DNA of 64,000 nucleotides from Membranipora membranacea. Lineage: Eukaryota > Bryozoa > Gymnolaemata > Cheilostomatida > Membraniporidae. The stretch lies in NCBI GenBank assembly GCA_914767715.1, contig OU612070.1, positions 4,605,501 through 4,669,500 on the forward strand, in the 5' to 3' direction. Positions 12,342-25,698 of this stretch are shown here, in pieces (positions within the stretch are counted from its first letter, which is position 1; every line of letters starts with the position of its first letter). Under the pieces are notes generated by a model. It was not told the DNA's origin. It worked only from the letters and a program-made list of their open reading frames with translations, and searched no databases. The position numbers and the translations under genes are program-made.

Positions 12342-15300
12342 ATGAGAGGCTCAAAGAGTCATAAAGTTAATATATTATTGTAAGTTTTGAGGATTATGTA
12401 GAAAGTTTATTGAGTTGTGACAGCTTTATATTCACAGGCTATCACTGAAACAATGACCAGTGATATTTATCACTCGGATATATACACTGCTTCGACCTGG
12501 TCAAAATAGCACCTATAGCCTGGGACACGAATGTCTCATTTTCTTACATATTTATCATTTTTTATTGCAGATTTATATTTGGATTAACTCTTGTGGTTCA
12601 TGGACAGGTATGTTGAAACATATTCGCAATTTCTTCCTGTGGCTGTCCGATCTTGATCATGAATCTTCTGCAACTTTTATTATATTGTGTTTATAAATTA
12701 GTAATCAAATGCGCAGAATGTGAGTGGTACACATTATTTGCATCTGCAACTTTTATCAAATGCACAATGTTTTTGGAGACGCTCCTATCTGGCTTACGTA
12801 TATAGCAAAGTACTGCCTAATGCCTGGTAATTTGCCTATTGTACTTCATGTGGGATAATATTCATGTGACCATTCTGATTATAGCAAGCTTTTTACCAGG
12901 GGTCAACTTTTATTACAGCTTACCCATACTGGTTCCATGCAATCATTGATCCTTTAAATGTGTATTCACCTGATTCCTAACTTAAATTTTGCAGCAGAAC
13001 TTGAATGCGCAGCAAGTTGAATCTCTTGCAAGACAAAGTGCAGCACCTGCGCCGTCAGTAAGCACAAGTGATCTTAACATCTTGGCAGGTATGTGTGTCT
13101 TGATTGATGGTCTAAACCTGCCCAATCTATTTCTGCACTACAATATTCATGTGCCAAATATATAGCACAGCTGCTGATAATGGCCAACATCTGGTTCTGC
13201 TAGTGCAATTTGGGAAAGAAAAATCTCATTTTGGTTGTGACTGGGACGGTCATGCCACTGTAAATTAGGCCCCACAGAACTTGCATTATGATACCATTGT
13301 TAAACGCTACGAAAAAATATTAGGAGGAATTGGATGATGCATGGTAGGTTTGCACTAAAAAATTCTCTTCTTACATAGTCACTCCTGAAATTGCGTGCAT
13401 TCTTGGTGAATTATTCATCTATCAGAGCTATTGAGGATAGATATAAAAACTCCCTTTTTATATCCATGGTTAAAAGTGAGTTCATGTCTCTGATATAATA
13501 TTATTTTGGCCCACTCAGCTAACTCATTGAAATAATCGGCAACAAAACTTTGTAGTGAGGTCCTGCTCATTTCAGTTCTTACTTGGGAAGATGTTCACAG
13601 CGAAAGTTTTCAGGTAATTACTTATTACCTAGGTTATAAAATCAAATTCCAGATTCCTGCACCGCGGCTACCTACTCACTGAAGCTGGGTGAAATTGATG
13701 AGTGTCTCAGTTCTAGTTTTTAAATATAATCTTTATAACTTTACCAGCTGCCGATGCTGCGTTAGCAAATGACCAGAACGAACAGAACTTCAGAAGCCTT
13801 TTCAGTACTAACAGTAATACGGATGTATTAACTCCTGATGCCACTGCCAGTGCAGCAGAAAGAGGGGTAAACCAACAAAGAATTCTAAATACAAATATAC
13901 TTGGAAATGATGGAGGTGGACAAGCTGGTGCACCTGGGCAGCCTGGATCTGCTGGACAACCTGGACCATCTGGAGCTGCTGGAGCGCCAGGTAACGACGG
14001 TCAGCCTGGCCAAGTATTTGGACAAGGTCAGCCAGGTAACGACGGACAACCAGGCACTTCTCAAGGTTAGTAAACTAGGATTATTGATTTTTTCACACTA
14101 GGATATTAAGAACATGCTCAAGTGAGCAATTAGACTCTTTGTGATTTTTCAAATACCGATCTGCAGACTGATCACCAATTTATTGGATGTTTAAAAGACC
14201 AAAAGGATTTACAGCACATGATCATGATGTCATGTTGTGATGAGTAGTTACATATTTATGGCGTTCCCTCTATTTTATAGCTCAAGCCGATCTTGTTGCA
14301 AGTATTACTGAGACCTGCATTTACGATGCGGCGAATGCTGCGCCATGCAGCTCCCAATTCAGGGAGCCATCCGGTAGATGTACTAACGTAGTTACTGGAA
14401 GAAAGACATGGGGTATGGCTCTCACACCCTTCACCAGAAAACTACCCTCCCGATACGAGGATGGTACGTAGGGTACAAATAGAAAAGACAAGACAATGCA
14501 ATGATGTTACACTGACTAAAGAAATCCTATATCTGCTAATGTTATTATATTAAAGCTCCCTTAAAGAGGTAGGAATAGAAGGGGGTGCACGGGGATTAAT
14601 CATGTGAAGTGACAGGCAAGACCATTGGCTGATCAATGTAATTAGAGGCGGAGAATGGCCTTGGTCTCCGCCTCTAACAGCCAGTCCACGTTGCGTTCTC
14701 AAGTGGTCAAGTGTGTTATATAAGAAATTGTGATCCGCAGACACCCATAAATAAAGTTGAATAGAAGCTATGATATAGCTATTGTTGTGTTGGCTCATCA
14801 CACTTGGGATTATAGGGTTTAATTACAACGGTCAATTTCAATCTTGACAACGGTATCTAGGCAACCTCTAAAACCATAAATCATAACGTCAAAATTGACC
14901 AATAAGAGCTCGTATATTTTGAAGCGGATGATTTGAAATCATCGAAACTGGGCGATTTCGTATGACATCAGTCATATTTTCACCACTTTCCAATGCCATT
15001 ATTGGAATGAAAATTTATTGGGCATGTGTATCACACAATTCCGCATCAGCTTGTCTGATTCCCATTAAAAATAATTCACTGCTTCTCCTCTCAATTCCGA
15101 GAAAGCAGGAGGAATTTGAATGCTGCTAACCCCATTTGAATTTGATATGGCTGGGTGATCGCTTTACATTGACTGGCCCTTATATACCGGTCGAGGCACT
15201 TTAAAAGGTTGTTGAGTAAAATGTATGAAGATCAATAAGTCTTGTTACATAATCCAATTGAATTGTTCATGATATTGTCATTGGTATATTTCTTAATTTA

Positions 15301-18300
15301 GGTTTTAACAGTCGACGAACCACAGGGCACGTCTCAGGAAGAACTTTACCAAATCCACGACACATCACCACAAGGGTGACCACCACAAACTTAGTCCTGA
15401 ACAATGCAGGAGCTAGCTCTCATATCATGCAGTGGGGACAATTTATCGCTCATGAATTCACTCAACTCTCAGAAGTCGAAGGTAAGGTGTTTTTTGTAAG
15501 TTCATTAAGTCTATTAAGATTAACGATATAGTGTTTTGTGCAACTATGAAAGTGATATAAAACTAACACTTTCAAGGTAAATAGATGAATAAGAAACTAA
15601 TAGGTGTTTAGCAGATAAAGATATCCTGTGGAAGATTGGAAAGCTCTTGAAACGAGGAAGATGAGGATACACGCAAAATTTGGATTGCATCATTTGATGT
15701 CACGCATTTCAGTAAACATTTTTTTCTTTCGTTTCCCATCTTTGACTCTAATTCCTAAGCCTTCGTTGTTTACAGCCAGAGTGGCTTGCTGTCCTGATCA
15801 GGTAGCTGACTCTGTATATGGAACGCCAACACAGAGTCAAATCAACTTTGTCCGCAGTATTCTACAAAGAGTAAGAGGCGATATCTGCATGCCTATCGAA
15901 AACTCTAACGATCCCATCTACAAAGACGATGTCTGCATGACACACGTCAGATCTAAGCCTGCCGTACAGCATCAATGTGTTCCAGGTAATATTTCATTAT
16001 CAGAACAAATAATAACTTAGGGTGCTAAGGGTGATGATTAATCAGATAAGATGCTTTACATATCACAGTTTGTAATGATTGCATTACTTTTCTTTGATTT
16101 CTAGATAAGCGTCAGCAGTTGAATGCCTTAACTCACGTTTTTGATGCATCAGCAGTATATGGAAGCTCAACACGTGAGTTGGTAAAGTTAAGACAGGGAA
16201 ACTCAAGGAAACTGAAAGAACAGACAGTGCAAGGACGCAGGCTGCCTCCTCCAGATTTAGATTTTGATAAATGCGATGCTGCGCAGAGAAGGGTAAATCA
16301 GTGTCCTTTCCTTGGAGGAGATAATAGAATCAACACCACTCGTGAGTACTTCAACAAATAAATAGTGATTTTCATCTCAGTGAAAGAAAGCAATGAAAGA
16401 GTATATCAAACATGAGTAAACCCTCTTTCCTGTACCTTGGTTCCCCATTTCCGCTATAACTTTCCTTCCAGAGTCAAAAAATTTGTGCACAGTATAAGTA
16501 TATACATCTGTACCCTTAACGTTAGCACACAAACTCTCGGTTGTTCTCGTTATCAGATTCCCCATCAGCTCAAGGAATCAACATATTCACCTTTAGTCCA
16601 CCAACACATACATAAGGATATAGCGTTTGTATTGACTTCAATTTCGTCCAAGGTATTGCAAAAATTGTCTTTGCCTTATTTTGCAGCAAATCTCATCTCA
16701 GCACATACTGCTTTTGTGATCTGCCACAATGATATTGCTGACGAACTGAAACGAGTTCAGCCAGGATGGAGCGAAGAGAAAATCTTTCAGGAAAGCAAAA
16801 AAATTGTATCAGCCATCCAATCTAACATTCATTACTATGAGTGGCTCCCAATCGTGGTTGGAAGGGCAATTATCAACCGATACGGTCTTGATCAATACAG
16901 GGAACACGACGCAAACACAAACCCATCTGTATTGTAAGTAGTAGTAACAGTCTCTTATCATCTGCAAGTTGTTTTATGTTAAGTTTGCGCATTATATAAG
17001 TTTCCTCATTTACTTTTACATATACCAAAATGCAATCTATGTACCTCCCTTAGTGATGCTCTCCAAATTCCGACCTAACCAACTGGAGAAACACTAACTA
17101 ATACAGGCTTTGCTGGTACATTGTAAGCACGTTGTATAGAAATGTTCGGTAATGTATTATTGCCTGCTCTTCAGAACATATCGAGTGACTGACTACAGCC
17201 TGTCTGACCGCTTCATTCATAGTTTCCCTCACTTCTAATTTCCTATTTCTTCAGAAATGAGATGGCCACAGCAGCTATGAGATTTGGACACACCCTGATC
17301 AATGGAGAATTCACTCTTCAAAAGGACAACGGCCGCATAGACAGTTCTAACAACCTCACTCAAAGGTTCTTTGACAGCGACATCATATATAGAGATGGTA
17401 ATTTTGTTTCTAGTCAGATACACTCATTCATTTAACAATCGACCTGACTGTTGCAATATCACTGTCAGTTGATTTGATGATAATCTATTAGGGCAAGGAG
17501 AATTTAAGATGATCGGTTCTGTCTTCTGTTGCTTGAGCTAATACTACTTGAAAGTCACCTTTGTGGAATGACTGCAGCCACAACTATTAGAGGACGGAAT
17601 TTTGCTAATAATTTGCTTACAAAAGTGATTGGGAAATCAAACCTTGCGACCCCAGTCTGTATAGACTAGTCCGTTGTCTCTTTTGTCAAGAAGCTTCTTT
17701 TATGCCATTTTGTTGCCATTACCTCAGGTGTCAGACAAGCTGCCAAAGGTCTACACATTGACAGACCCAGGACTTTTGACAAGAACTTTCCTGAAGCAAT
17801 GAGAGATCAATTATTTGACCAGAGACGAGACATTGTTGCCCTCAACCTGAACAGAGGTAGAGATCATGGGCTCGAGTCTTACGCTGAGTACAGAAGAGTA
17901 TATGGTCTAACCGTACCAAGGAGTTGGAATGATATGTACAGGACTCACCCTGGGGATGTTGTGCGACAGCTCCAATCTGTATATAGTCATGTAGGTGATG
18001 TCGAACTGTACATAGGAGGTGAGTTTTGCCATATTATATATAGCTCATAAATTAATATTCTAGAAGCTATGATGTCACATGTTTCTACTGTCCTCCTTAC
18101 ACTGGAGGTAAGTATTGACATCAGCATTTTGGCAGCCTACAATCATCATAACTATCACACTAAGTGAAGCCCTTGCCTGTCAGATTAAAATACTCTCCAC
18201 AAGTCAGTTATCAGTTGAATGTGTTGTCTCTGAAAGGTGGATCAGCTTTGTGTTACTGCCCTGAATGGGACAAAAATACACAAAGACATGAAATTCGGGC

Positions 18301-19744
18301 ACCATTGTGGCCTGTGAACGGAAATGAAAAAAAAAATCTATTTTATTTCTATAGCTGTGACAGAGTTTCCAATCCGCGGAGCTATTATTGGGGAGCTCTT
18401 TGGGCACATTCTTGCTGATGGATTCTCCCGTCTCAGAAATGGAGACAGATACTGGTTTGAGAATAATCAGTTCACTACTGGTAAGCTGAATTCCTCAACT
18501 GTAATCGAAACTCTCTAAGATTTGCTTTACTCACCTACCAAAATGCATAAATTCTGGTAAAACCTTTCATTGATGTTAAATAGCTTTATGTTTATATTAT
18601 AATTATTATCAGTTTTGCTATTTCGTATTATCTTTAGTTTGAGGTAAAATGTGACTTCTCTCACTCATGTGCAGCGCATTGACAAATCATCGTTCTTTTC
18701 TTTTTAGCTCAACTCGCTGCAATAAAGAGATATAAATATGCCCAGCTGCTATGTGAAGCACACAGTATGCCCAGCATTGTGAACCAGGCTTTCTTCAGAA
18801 ATGGGTTGTAAGTATAATATAGCATAAATTCTTATTAGAATTGGTCTAATTATGGAGGTGGTGTATGTGCAATGGGTTCTCTTTTACACAATTTTCTTAC
18901 ATTGATTTTTGATCAGAACTATATTTTTTTTAAATGAAATTGTATAACAACATTAACATTTACAGCAATGGTGCAAGAATACAAAACTGCAACCAATTCC
19001 CAAAACTTGACCTAAATCTGTGGAGAGATTCTGGAAACTGCGGCTGGAGGACTGTGGATGAGACGGCATGCTGTCTAGGTATGTATAAAGATAGACCCGT
19101 ACGAAACTCGCTACACTGGGTCAGATTGAATTGGAAATGTCGTCAAATGGTTACTTGATAAACCCCATCTAAATATCTATATATATCGCTGTTTTGGGAA
19201 AATAAACTTAACTTTTATAGATCAAGGCAGCAAAGTCAATGATCTGTTCATGGAGGGTGACTTTCAAAAGCTCACTGTAATCGGGCTCTGATGAAATTTA
19301 ATTTTCAGCACATAGTACATAAGTCTTATTTATCAGACAAACTTTAGTTGAATTCAACCCGCTTCGGAGTTTGATCACTTAGACAAAATTTTTTGCCGAA
19401 GCTTTCAGCAATATTAACTGCTAACATTGTCAAACTTTTGAATTCCAAAGTCAGTAATTATGCTGTTTATCTTAACAGGACAAAAAACTATAACTAGAGT
19501 ATGTGAAGGTGGCTTCAGATGTTGTGCTGGCAGCAGCAGAGTAACATCACGATGTAGCACCTTCGGTTTTATCCGCAACCTAGACTACCTAGTATGCGCC
19601 CATCGCGGACAAATATCCCTGGCTGATCTGAGATCTACACAACCAGGAATACCAGGACAACCAGGACTACAAGGACAACCAGGACAACAAGGACCAGTTG
19701 TAGGACCACCAGAGATCGACCGTCAATTCGCACCAGTCTTCTAA
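12342..19744 (+). CDS. Secreted collagen-like animal haem peroxidase, copy 2
   Basis: Exons 12342-12379, 12571-12607, 12995-13088, 13748-14065, 14281-14463, 15302-15481, 15776-15985, 16105-16341, 16687-16933, 17255-17397, 17728-18018, 18355-18480, 18708-18807, 18966-19078 and 19479-19744 join without a break into 860 codons plus TAA; every junction has GT-AG and matching phase. Residues 1-25 form a signal peptide ending VVHGQ. Residues 57-162 include a Gly-X-Y tract. The peroxidase domain covers about 163-735: QWGQFIAHE with distal His274, FDASAVYGSS (calcium-loop-like), GGDNR with catalytic Arg428, RFGHTLI with proximal His527 and NLNRGRDHG. A cysteine-rich end (736-800) is followed by a second short Gly-X-Y tail. 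The family oxidises halides or phenols with hydrogen peroxide; the substrate here is unknown. Extracellular matrix cross-linking is an inference from the collagen-like parts. The positions that bear the haem ester carboxylates hold Ala273 and Thr431. Confidence 0.93.
13748..14065 (+). CDS. Copy 2 exon 4: acidic linker and Gly-X-Y tract
   Basis: This 318-bp exon, phase 1 at both ends, starts AADAALAND and ends with about 50 residues of Gly-X-Y triplets rich in Pro, Gln and Ala (words such as GQPGSAGQPGPSGAAGAPG). The equivalent exon of copy 3 (47961-48212) has lost most triplets, and that of copy 1 (3227-3531) keeps some but is broken by two TGA codons. The tract is too short to prove a stable triple helix by itself. 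Confidence 0.85.
14540..14805. mobile_element. Possible solo LTR in intron 5 of copy 2
   Basis: The stretch has LTR-like promoter order on the plus strand: a GTTATATAAG TATA-type word at about 14713 and AATAAAG at about 14750, ending near GGCTCATCACA at 14801. No target duplication was found, so the boundaries and even the identity are uncertain. Confidence 0.3.
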
Positions 19745-19901
19745 TCTAACATATGACCTATCTCAGATCGATGGATTACATTGTTGTTACTTGAATTTGG
19801 TCATTTTGTGCTATCAAAATCTCAATCAAAAATACTACTAGTTGCTATAGTTTCAAGTTTTGTATGTTATGTCTCAGTTGTTATAACTAGATATTCTATG
19901 T

Positions 19902-19907
19902 ATTAAA
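19902..19907 (+). terminator. Polyadenylation signal of copy 2
   Basis: ATTAAA is the first poly(A)-type hexamer I see after the stop codon, 158 bases downstream of TAA 19742-19744. Confidence 0.45.
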
Positions 19908-19909
19908 TC

Positions 19910-20765
19910 AGTTAATTCAAACAAACAAACAACAAGCTTATCCTGCATGGTGCTTTAATTGAAGCTCTCCTTACTAAATCGTAACGAATCTGCTATCAAT
20001 CAATGAAAACTTGTTTAAACCCCCCCCCCCCCCCCAGCTGCCATTTTATATTCAAAGAGTCGGAAACTGAAGGTGTGCACTTGCGATTATATTATTAAAG
20101 TTCTGAGGCGTTTGACGTAGCAAGGTTTTCTCGAATCGAATGGAAACTGCAGGTTTACTGTGAGTTCAGCACACCTACCATACCTACACACAGTATGAAG
20201 TATGATTAATTACAGTTTGCACCTTAAGTTTAGGGGAAAATATCAAATCTTAATCAGATGAGTGATTCTGTGAGAACTCCCGTGAAACATTTCATTCATC
20301 AGTTGCTAAAGGCATCTAAAACACTGCACAAACTAAGCTAAAATAGAACGACACAGAGCAGATTCCTGTTCCTGTAATATTTACCCTGTGCTTTAACTCT
20401 GCGCATGTGCGAGCTGTTGAGACATACATTCGTCTCTGCAGCATAGGGCTTGAACTAATTCACCTAAACTGAGTACCTTGGATTTGTAATTTGGAAATAT
20501 TTGGGCCTAAATGGAACTTGGCTTTGCAGTTTCAAGACATTGCTGTAATGATGATAGAGCACAGGCTACATAATAATGGCTTAATAATCATCCGAATTAG
20601 ATTTGTCTTTTTACCTATGCAGAAGGTGCAATCTGCAATTAATCAATGAGAAGTTGTTTGAAACCCTGGTTGCCCTTTAATAATGTCGATGCCCTCTCTG
20701 CTTTATATTTTGGCTTGTTTGGGTTCTCTGTCTGACAGCCTGACTGCAGCAAAAAATTGGGTAGC
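19910..20765. other. Gene-free stretch downstream of copy 2
   Basis: No exon or complete transposon is recognised. A poly-C run lies at about 20020-20036. Two weakly similar segments (about 19985-20025 and 20630-20670, both with an ATCAATCAATGA-like or AATTAATCAATGAG-like word) hint at a diverged direct repeat. Confidence 0.4.
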
Positions 20766-21535
20766 TGCACGTACCGCAAAGCTGCGGAAGCAACTGAGAA
20801 AAAGTATACATAGATATGGTATTGTATTGCAGCTGTTAGCAGCAATCAATTTATAGCCTAAAATAACTCGATGTCCTCGATGAATACAATATATGGGTTG
20901 GATGAGAGGAAAAAAGTGGCATTGCTCTTCTTCTATTTACCAAAATGTGTTATTGTCAACATCAAATAAAAGGCAGCCCTTCGACTGGACAAAAACGGAA
21001 AGAAGAGCCCAAACATTCATTGCAACATAGTCAGTCTAAAGGACTGTTTAGTTGTGGTGTTGGAGCTCAAACAATCAATCAAGGAGGCTCCCAAGATCCC
21101 CATAATCTCTTTTTTAGGCATTCTCACTTCCAGAACAATAATAATATGATTGGTCTTCTTACAAAATACTGAATACCACAACTTTTGCATTTGTATGACT
21201 GGAACAGGTCATCTATCAAGGCAAGTAATATAATAGTTTTCAGAGCTCTTATTTAAGCATATGTTCGAAGTTGTACTCTTGCCATTGGATGGGTACTTTT
21301 TAGTCCATGCAGCATAGGAAAAGGAGGTGAAATCAGCTTTTCTTGGAAGCTTGTTTGATTCAGCATCGGCAATTGAAAACATATAGTGGGACAGGGACAA
21401 CTCAGAGCTTAAAATCGAGCTCAGAAAACACTGTCTATAGTCAGTGTCATGAATGTGTATCACTGCATAACCTCACGGCCGCTGCATCAATGTACACAGT
21501 AAAAACGAGGCAGGGATGAGATTATTAAGATGACA
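20766..21535. mobile_element. Repeat family G, copy 1 (non-coding)
   Basis: The inverse complement of this stretch is found at 41768-43225, where it is interrupted by a palindromic element. The match starts near GCACGTACCGCAAAGCTGCGG and ends near GAGATTATTAAGATGACAC. In the second copy that end runs straight into the 149-bp satellite, so G may be the body of the element that carries the satellite. No coding capacity is seen. Confidence 0.65.
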
Positions 21536-21776
21536 CTGTCAGGAGCCTTTTTGTAACTCCTGACAAATACCATAGTTATTATACTGATATTTATTAGTGT
21601 AGGTAAGCAGCAACCTTATAGCAATGAAGTTCATTGCTTTGTACGATACTCCGACAATTTGTGTTGTTGGCAGTTTTCCGGTTTTATTCTGACATGACTA
21701 CTCCATTCAAAATGCCGCTAGCAACTGATCTTTATAAAAAAATGCTACTAGCTTATAAAATTTACACAGTACAACT

Positions 21777-24700
21777 ATCAGCATGGAATTTTTAATTTGT
21801 TATGGTGAATGAATTTTGTGTTTGATTAATCGGACTGTAATTTTGGAGTTGTTCACTCCTTGTCTGAAATCCCAAATAATAAAATATCCTCCAATTTTCT
21901 GTTTTAGAATCCGCGATATGTATGGTTCAAGTAGTGCAAATGCAATGGTAGCAGATCTGGACTTATAATTGCTGATAATTCGGTTATTAAAGAGAGACTT
22001 CAAAAACACAACTGAACTGTTGATCAACAATACCTCAGCGGTAAGTAGAGCTACTATCGTACAATGTGCGCTAGCCTCAACTACTGAGCACTGGTTTAGA
22101 TTTGAGTTTGGTGCAATTCTCGGTGGAATTGCTCAAGGATTTATTTTAAACAATAATAACAAAATATAAATATGGTTCTATTCGTCAGGCAATAAATCAA
22201 TCAATAATTTTACAATAATATCTTGGCATTTATCATTTAGTCATAAAAATGCATAAACATTCAAAATCTTTATAATAAGATCTTACCCTTGGTTCAGATG
22301 ACCTCGAATTCAGTGTGATATTCAGTGTGATATCTCTGTGTATTGAAACTATGTTAGACTAGGTTCCTCGCTGTGAATCGCGGTATTTGTATCTCTGTAT
22401 ATCTTGCCAAAAGCTCTGTTGGCTGAATGTGTCTAAAGTTTTTAGACAATTTTCCTCTCTGTAGATGTGCCTCCTTGGGCTGACTGAATCAGATAATTCT
22501 CTGATTAAATCTGTAATGCTGTACGTCGTTAACCCGCTCTCTGGCGCTGACTGAATCAGATAGTTCTCTGATTATATGTATACTATTATATGTCGTGAAC
22601 CCGCCTCCTGGCGCTGACTGAATTGTTGTCTTCTTAGTTGAAGAATAGGCCTCCTTGGGCTGAGTAAATCAGATAGTTATCTGATTAAATGTGTAATGCC
22701 GTATGTCGTGAACCCGCCTCCTGGCGCTGACTGAATTTGTTATCTTCTTGCTGAAGAATAGGCCTCCTTGGGCTGAGTGAATCAGATAATTCTCTGATTA
22801 AATGAGTAATGCTGCACGTCGTGAACCCGCCTCCTGGCGCTGACTGAATTTGTTATCTTCTTGCTGAAGAATAGGCCTCCTTGGGCTGAGTGAATCAGAT
22901 AATTCTCTGATTAAATGAGTAATGCTGCACGTCGTGAACCCGCCTCCTGGCGCTGACTGATTTTTACAAGTGTCCATCAGGCTTTTATAGTGCTGGTTTG
23001 CTGTCCTGTTATTGTGCAACGTTTGCATTTACAGGCGTAAAGGTGTTTACCTTGTTGTTGGTTTTAGCCTCAATTTCGTCATTACTCTCTTTTGATTTGC
23101 GTGTTTTGTCAGTTTTAATTATCTAGCTGTAAAAACATGGTTAGTCTGTCCTTTGCTTGACCTTCCCTCATTTTTGTTTTGGTTATTTTTAGGTAATTTA
23201 TGGTGTCAAGTGCACCTGTTTATCCATGGTGTAATCTGTTGGTTTTCCTGATTTTGCAATCTTTCCAGGGTTGTTTTGAAGATCTTTAGTGACTTCTATT
23301 GCTCTGTTATTTTCAAAATAGCTTATGGTGTCAACTGCACTTGTTTTCTATGGTGCAATATATTGGTTTTCTAATTTCGCAATCTTTCCAGGGTTGATTC
23401 ACGTGCCCAAAGATCTCGTGACTCTGTGGTTATTTTGAAGATGTTTTGTGACTTCTGTTGTTTTCCCGTTGTTTGATTCTCCACGGGTTGTTGCACGTGC
23501 CCAGATTTCTCATGGCCCTGTGATTATGTTTTGTTGTATTTCAATACGCCCTCAGTGTATTATTCCCTCTATTTACTACAATATTACTATTTTCCATTAC
23601 CATATAGCCTGTGTCTAGATAAATCTCAATAATGATAACCTATGATGTTTAAGCCTTAATCTAAACTACCCGTCACCATGCACTGAATGCCTAAGTATGT
23701 ATCCGTTGGGTCTCAGTTTAAGCTCTTAGTAATAATTGAATTTAAACTAACTTTACTTTGTTTTGTTTTACAGGTTATGTGGGTTAATGGTGATCTCCTG
23801 TCTTCACAGTACAGTGTGCAAGCTTAATTATCTAAAGAATACTCTACCATACTACTGTCAGAACTCATCTCATATCTATAACTTTGAAGTCTTTGGTTCT
23901 CATATCATCAATTCGAAGCCAGCGAACAAGCAGCAAAGCTCTCACAACAAGCAGGTCAAGCCTATAATAATCACGCCGAAACAGATCACCATAGCTATTC
24001 AAATTGACAACATGTGGATGACAATGGAACTTATGAGAAAAGAAATCATTGAATTGTACTATTCTTAGAATAGCATTTTCAACTCACCATTCTCCAATCA
24101 GGGAGCTGTATTTTCCAATAGACATTCTCACAATTTTCATTTGACATCGAGCTCAGTCCCTAGTAGCTTTTTGGAGTTTGCGCAATGTTTGATTATTAAA
24201 AAAATCAATTTTCTGTGAGCAACAATTTGTATCAACTAGTGTTTTTTTCTTTTATTTGGTTGTTATTTTGAACAAACAACTTTTATTTATGCCTGTCTTG
24301 ATAATATAAAACAATAAAACACTATGAAACAAATCCATAAATCAATGAATATTTTATTAGAGACTGCATTATATCCGGAAGAATGCATCTTGTTGTAAAG
24401 GTTTTAGTCAGGTGACTGTCACGTGATCATACAGTAAAGATGGCACCCTCTACTAGGGACAGCCAATCACATAGCATTTCACATAGCAAATCACATAGAC
24501 ATCTATAAACTTAAATTATTATAGGATTGAGGAGTTCATAAAATCAAGTAAGTATTCCTAAATTAAGTGATTACTGTTTATAAGGCTATGAGTGAGCTGC
24601 TGTTCCAGGATTGAGTTCAGTGAAAGAAATATAATCAGAAACCAGTGCTATTTGTGTTATAATGTCTGGTGACCTAGAGTTCACCCTTAGTCTTAGCTTT

Positions 24701-25110
24701 TGACTTTTGTAAGCTCATTGTTTTTCTCCGCTTTTTGAAACTAATAATGACCAATAATAGGTGCAAGGGTAATCAGTTTTGACAGGTGTCATATTTTTAT
24801 GGGACTTCTAATCCAGGTTATGATCTGTTACCAATTGTATGGTTTCGGCTCAAGGTCTGGTACAGAAATGTATTTGTTGAATATTAACTAGTTATTTATT
24901 GGTCTGCGTCTTTATATGAAATGTGATTGACCTTTAGTTTTGTACTGTCCCACTTAATAATAAATCATTTGAGAATAAGGATACTTCAATACCATGTTGT
25001 GTAAGTGATCGTTGCACATTCGGAAGAAAATATGGTTGCTCTTATACACTAAGGTAATTATAAAACATGATGTCCTTCATGATGATTACATAAGAAAATG
25101 TCATCTGACA
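21777..25110 (-). repeat. 3' LTR (left copy) of the Gag-only element
   Basis: Full-length copy of the terminal repeat in element orientation. It keeps the 584-bp segment 24047-24630 that is absent from the other LTR. It contains the roughly 114-bp internal tandem units described separately. Short open frames in it are repeated in the other LTR and show no known domain. Confidence 0.85.
22461..22965. repeat. Tandem ~114-bp units inside the left LTR
   Basis: Four to five units carry the words CCTCCTTGGGCTGA, AATCAGATA and CGCCTCCTGGCGCTGACTGA. The last three, beginning near 22648, 22761 and 22875, are nearly identical; the first two are diverged. Each unit contains small inverted repeats such as AATCAGATAATTCTCTGATT. 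Confidence 0.9.
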
Positions 25111-25698
25111 TATTGCACATTCGGAAGAAAATGATTGACCTCAATCATTTAAGGTCACTCCACTAATAAGGGACATTTTTTTTGCCATGCCCATCAATAT
25201 AAATAAATCTGAAGCATAAATTATTATTTAACCCATTGTTTGTGTCAGATAATTTCAGTAACGAGTGAGGTTCATACATCCTCATAAAATATAATGTGTT
25301 AGAAATACAGCAAGCGACTGCTTGTTGCCAAAAGTAAAAGAAAACGAGGCAACTTGTTTCAATTTGATAAGTAAGATTTTGTTTACCTGAAATCTCACTG
25401 CTATGTGACATGACTGCAATCATTTCCATTTGTTGCCGAAAAAAAAAAACACAAACAAGGCAACTACTTCAGCTGATAACTGTGATTCTGCTTAATTGAA
25501 AATGAGTGTATCAAAATAAATCTGTGATATACTAGAATGATTCTAAAAAAAATAGCTACTATTGATATATATATTTTTTTACTTTTTTATAGCTTGGTTG
25601 TTGAATTATTTTTTTATTGCTTATTTGTTTTAGCAGTATGATAATTGTGGTTATTCAATAAGTTTATATGCATTTTATGTTATTATATGTACTGCCAC
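25111..25698. other. Interior of the Gag-only element between ORF and 3' LTR
   Basis: About 590 bases without a supported coding region. The purine tract expected directly before the 3' LTR is not obvious. A 20-bp word around TTGCACATTCGGAAGAAAAT at 25113 repeats one inside the LTR at about 25011. Confidence 0.5.

Noticed and set aside
16377-16565. Minus-strand and plus-strand ORFs in the long intron 8 of copy 2
   Set aside because: The plus frame leading into exon 9 (from 16437) extends through intron sequence by chance. The acceptor TTGCAG at 16681-16686 and alignment with copies 1 and 3 fix the exon start at 16687.
22461-22965. CRISPR-like array
   Set aside because: The repeats are long, adjoining and without unique spacers, in an animal LTR. 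They are tandem duplications.
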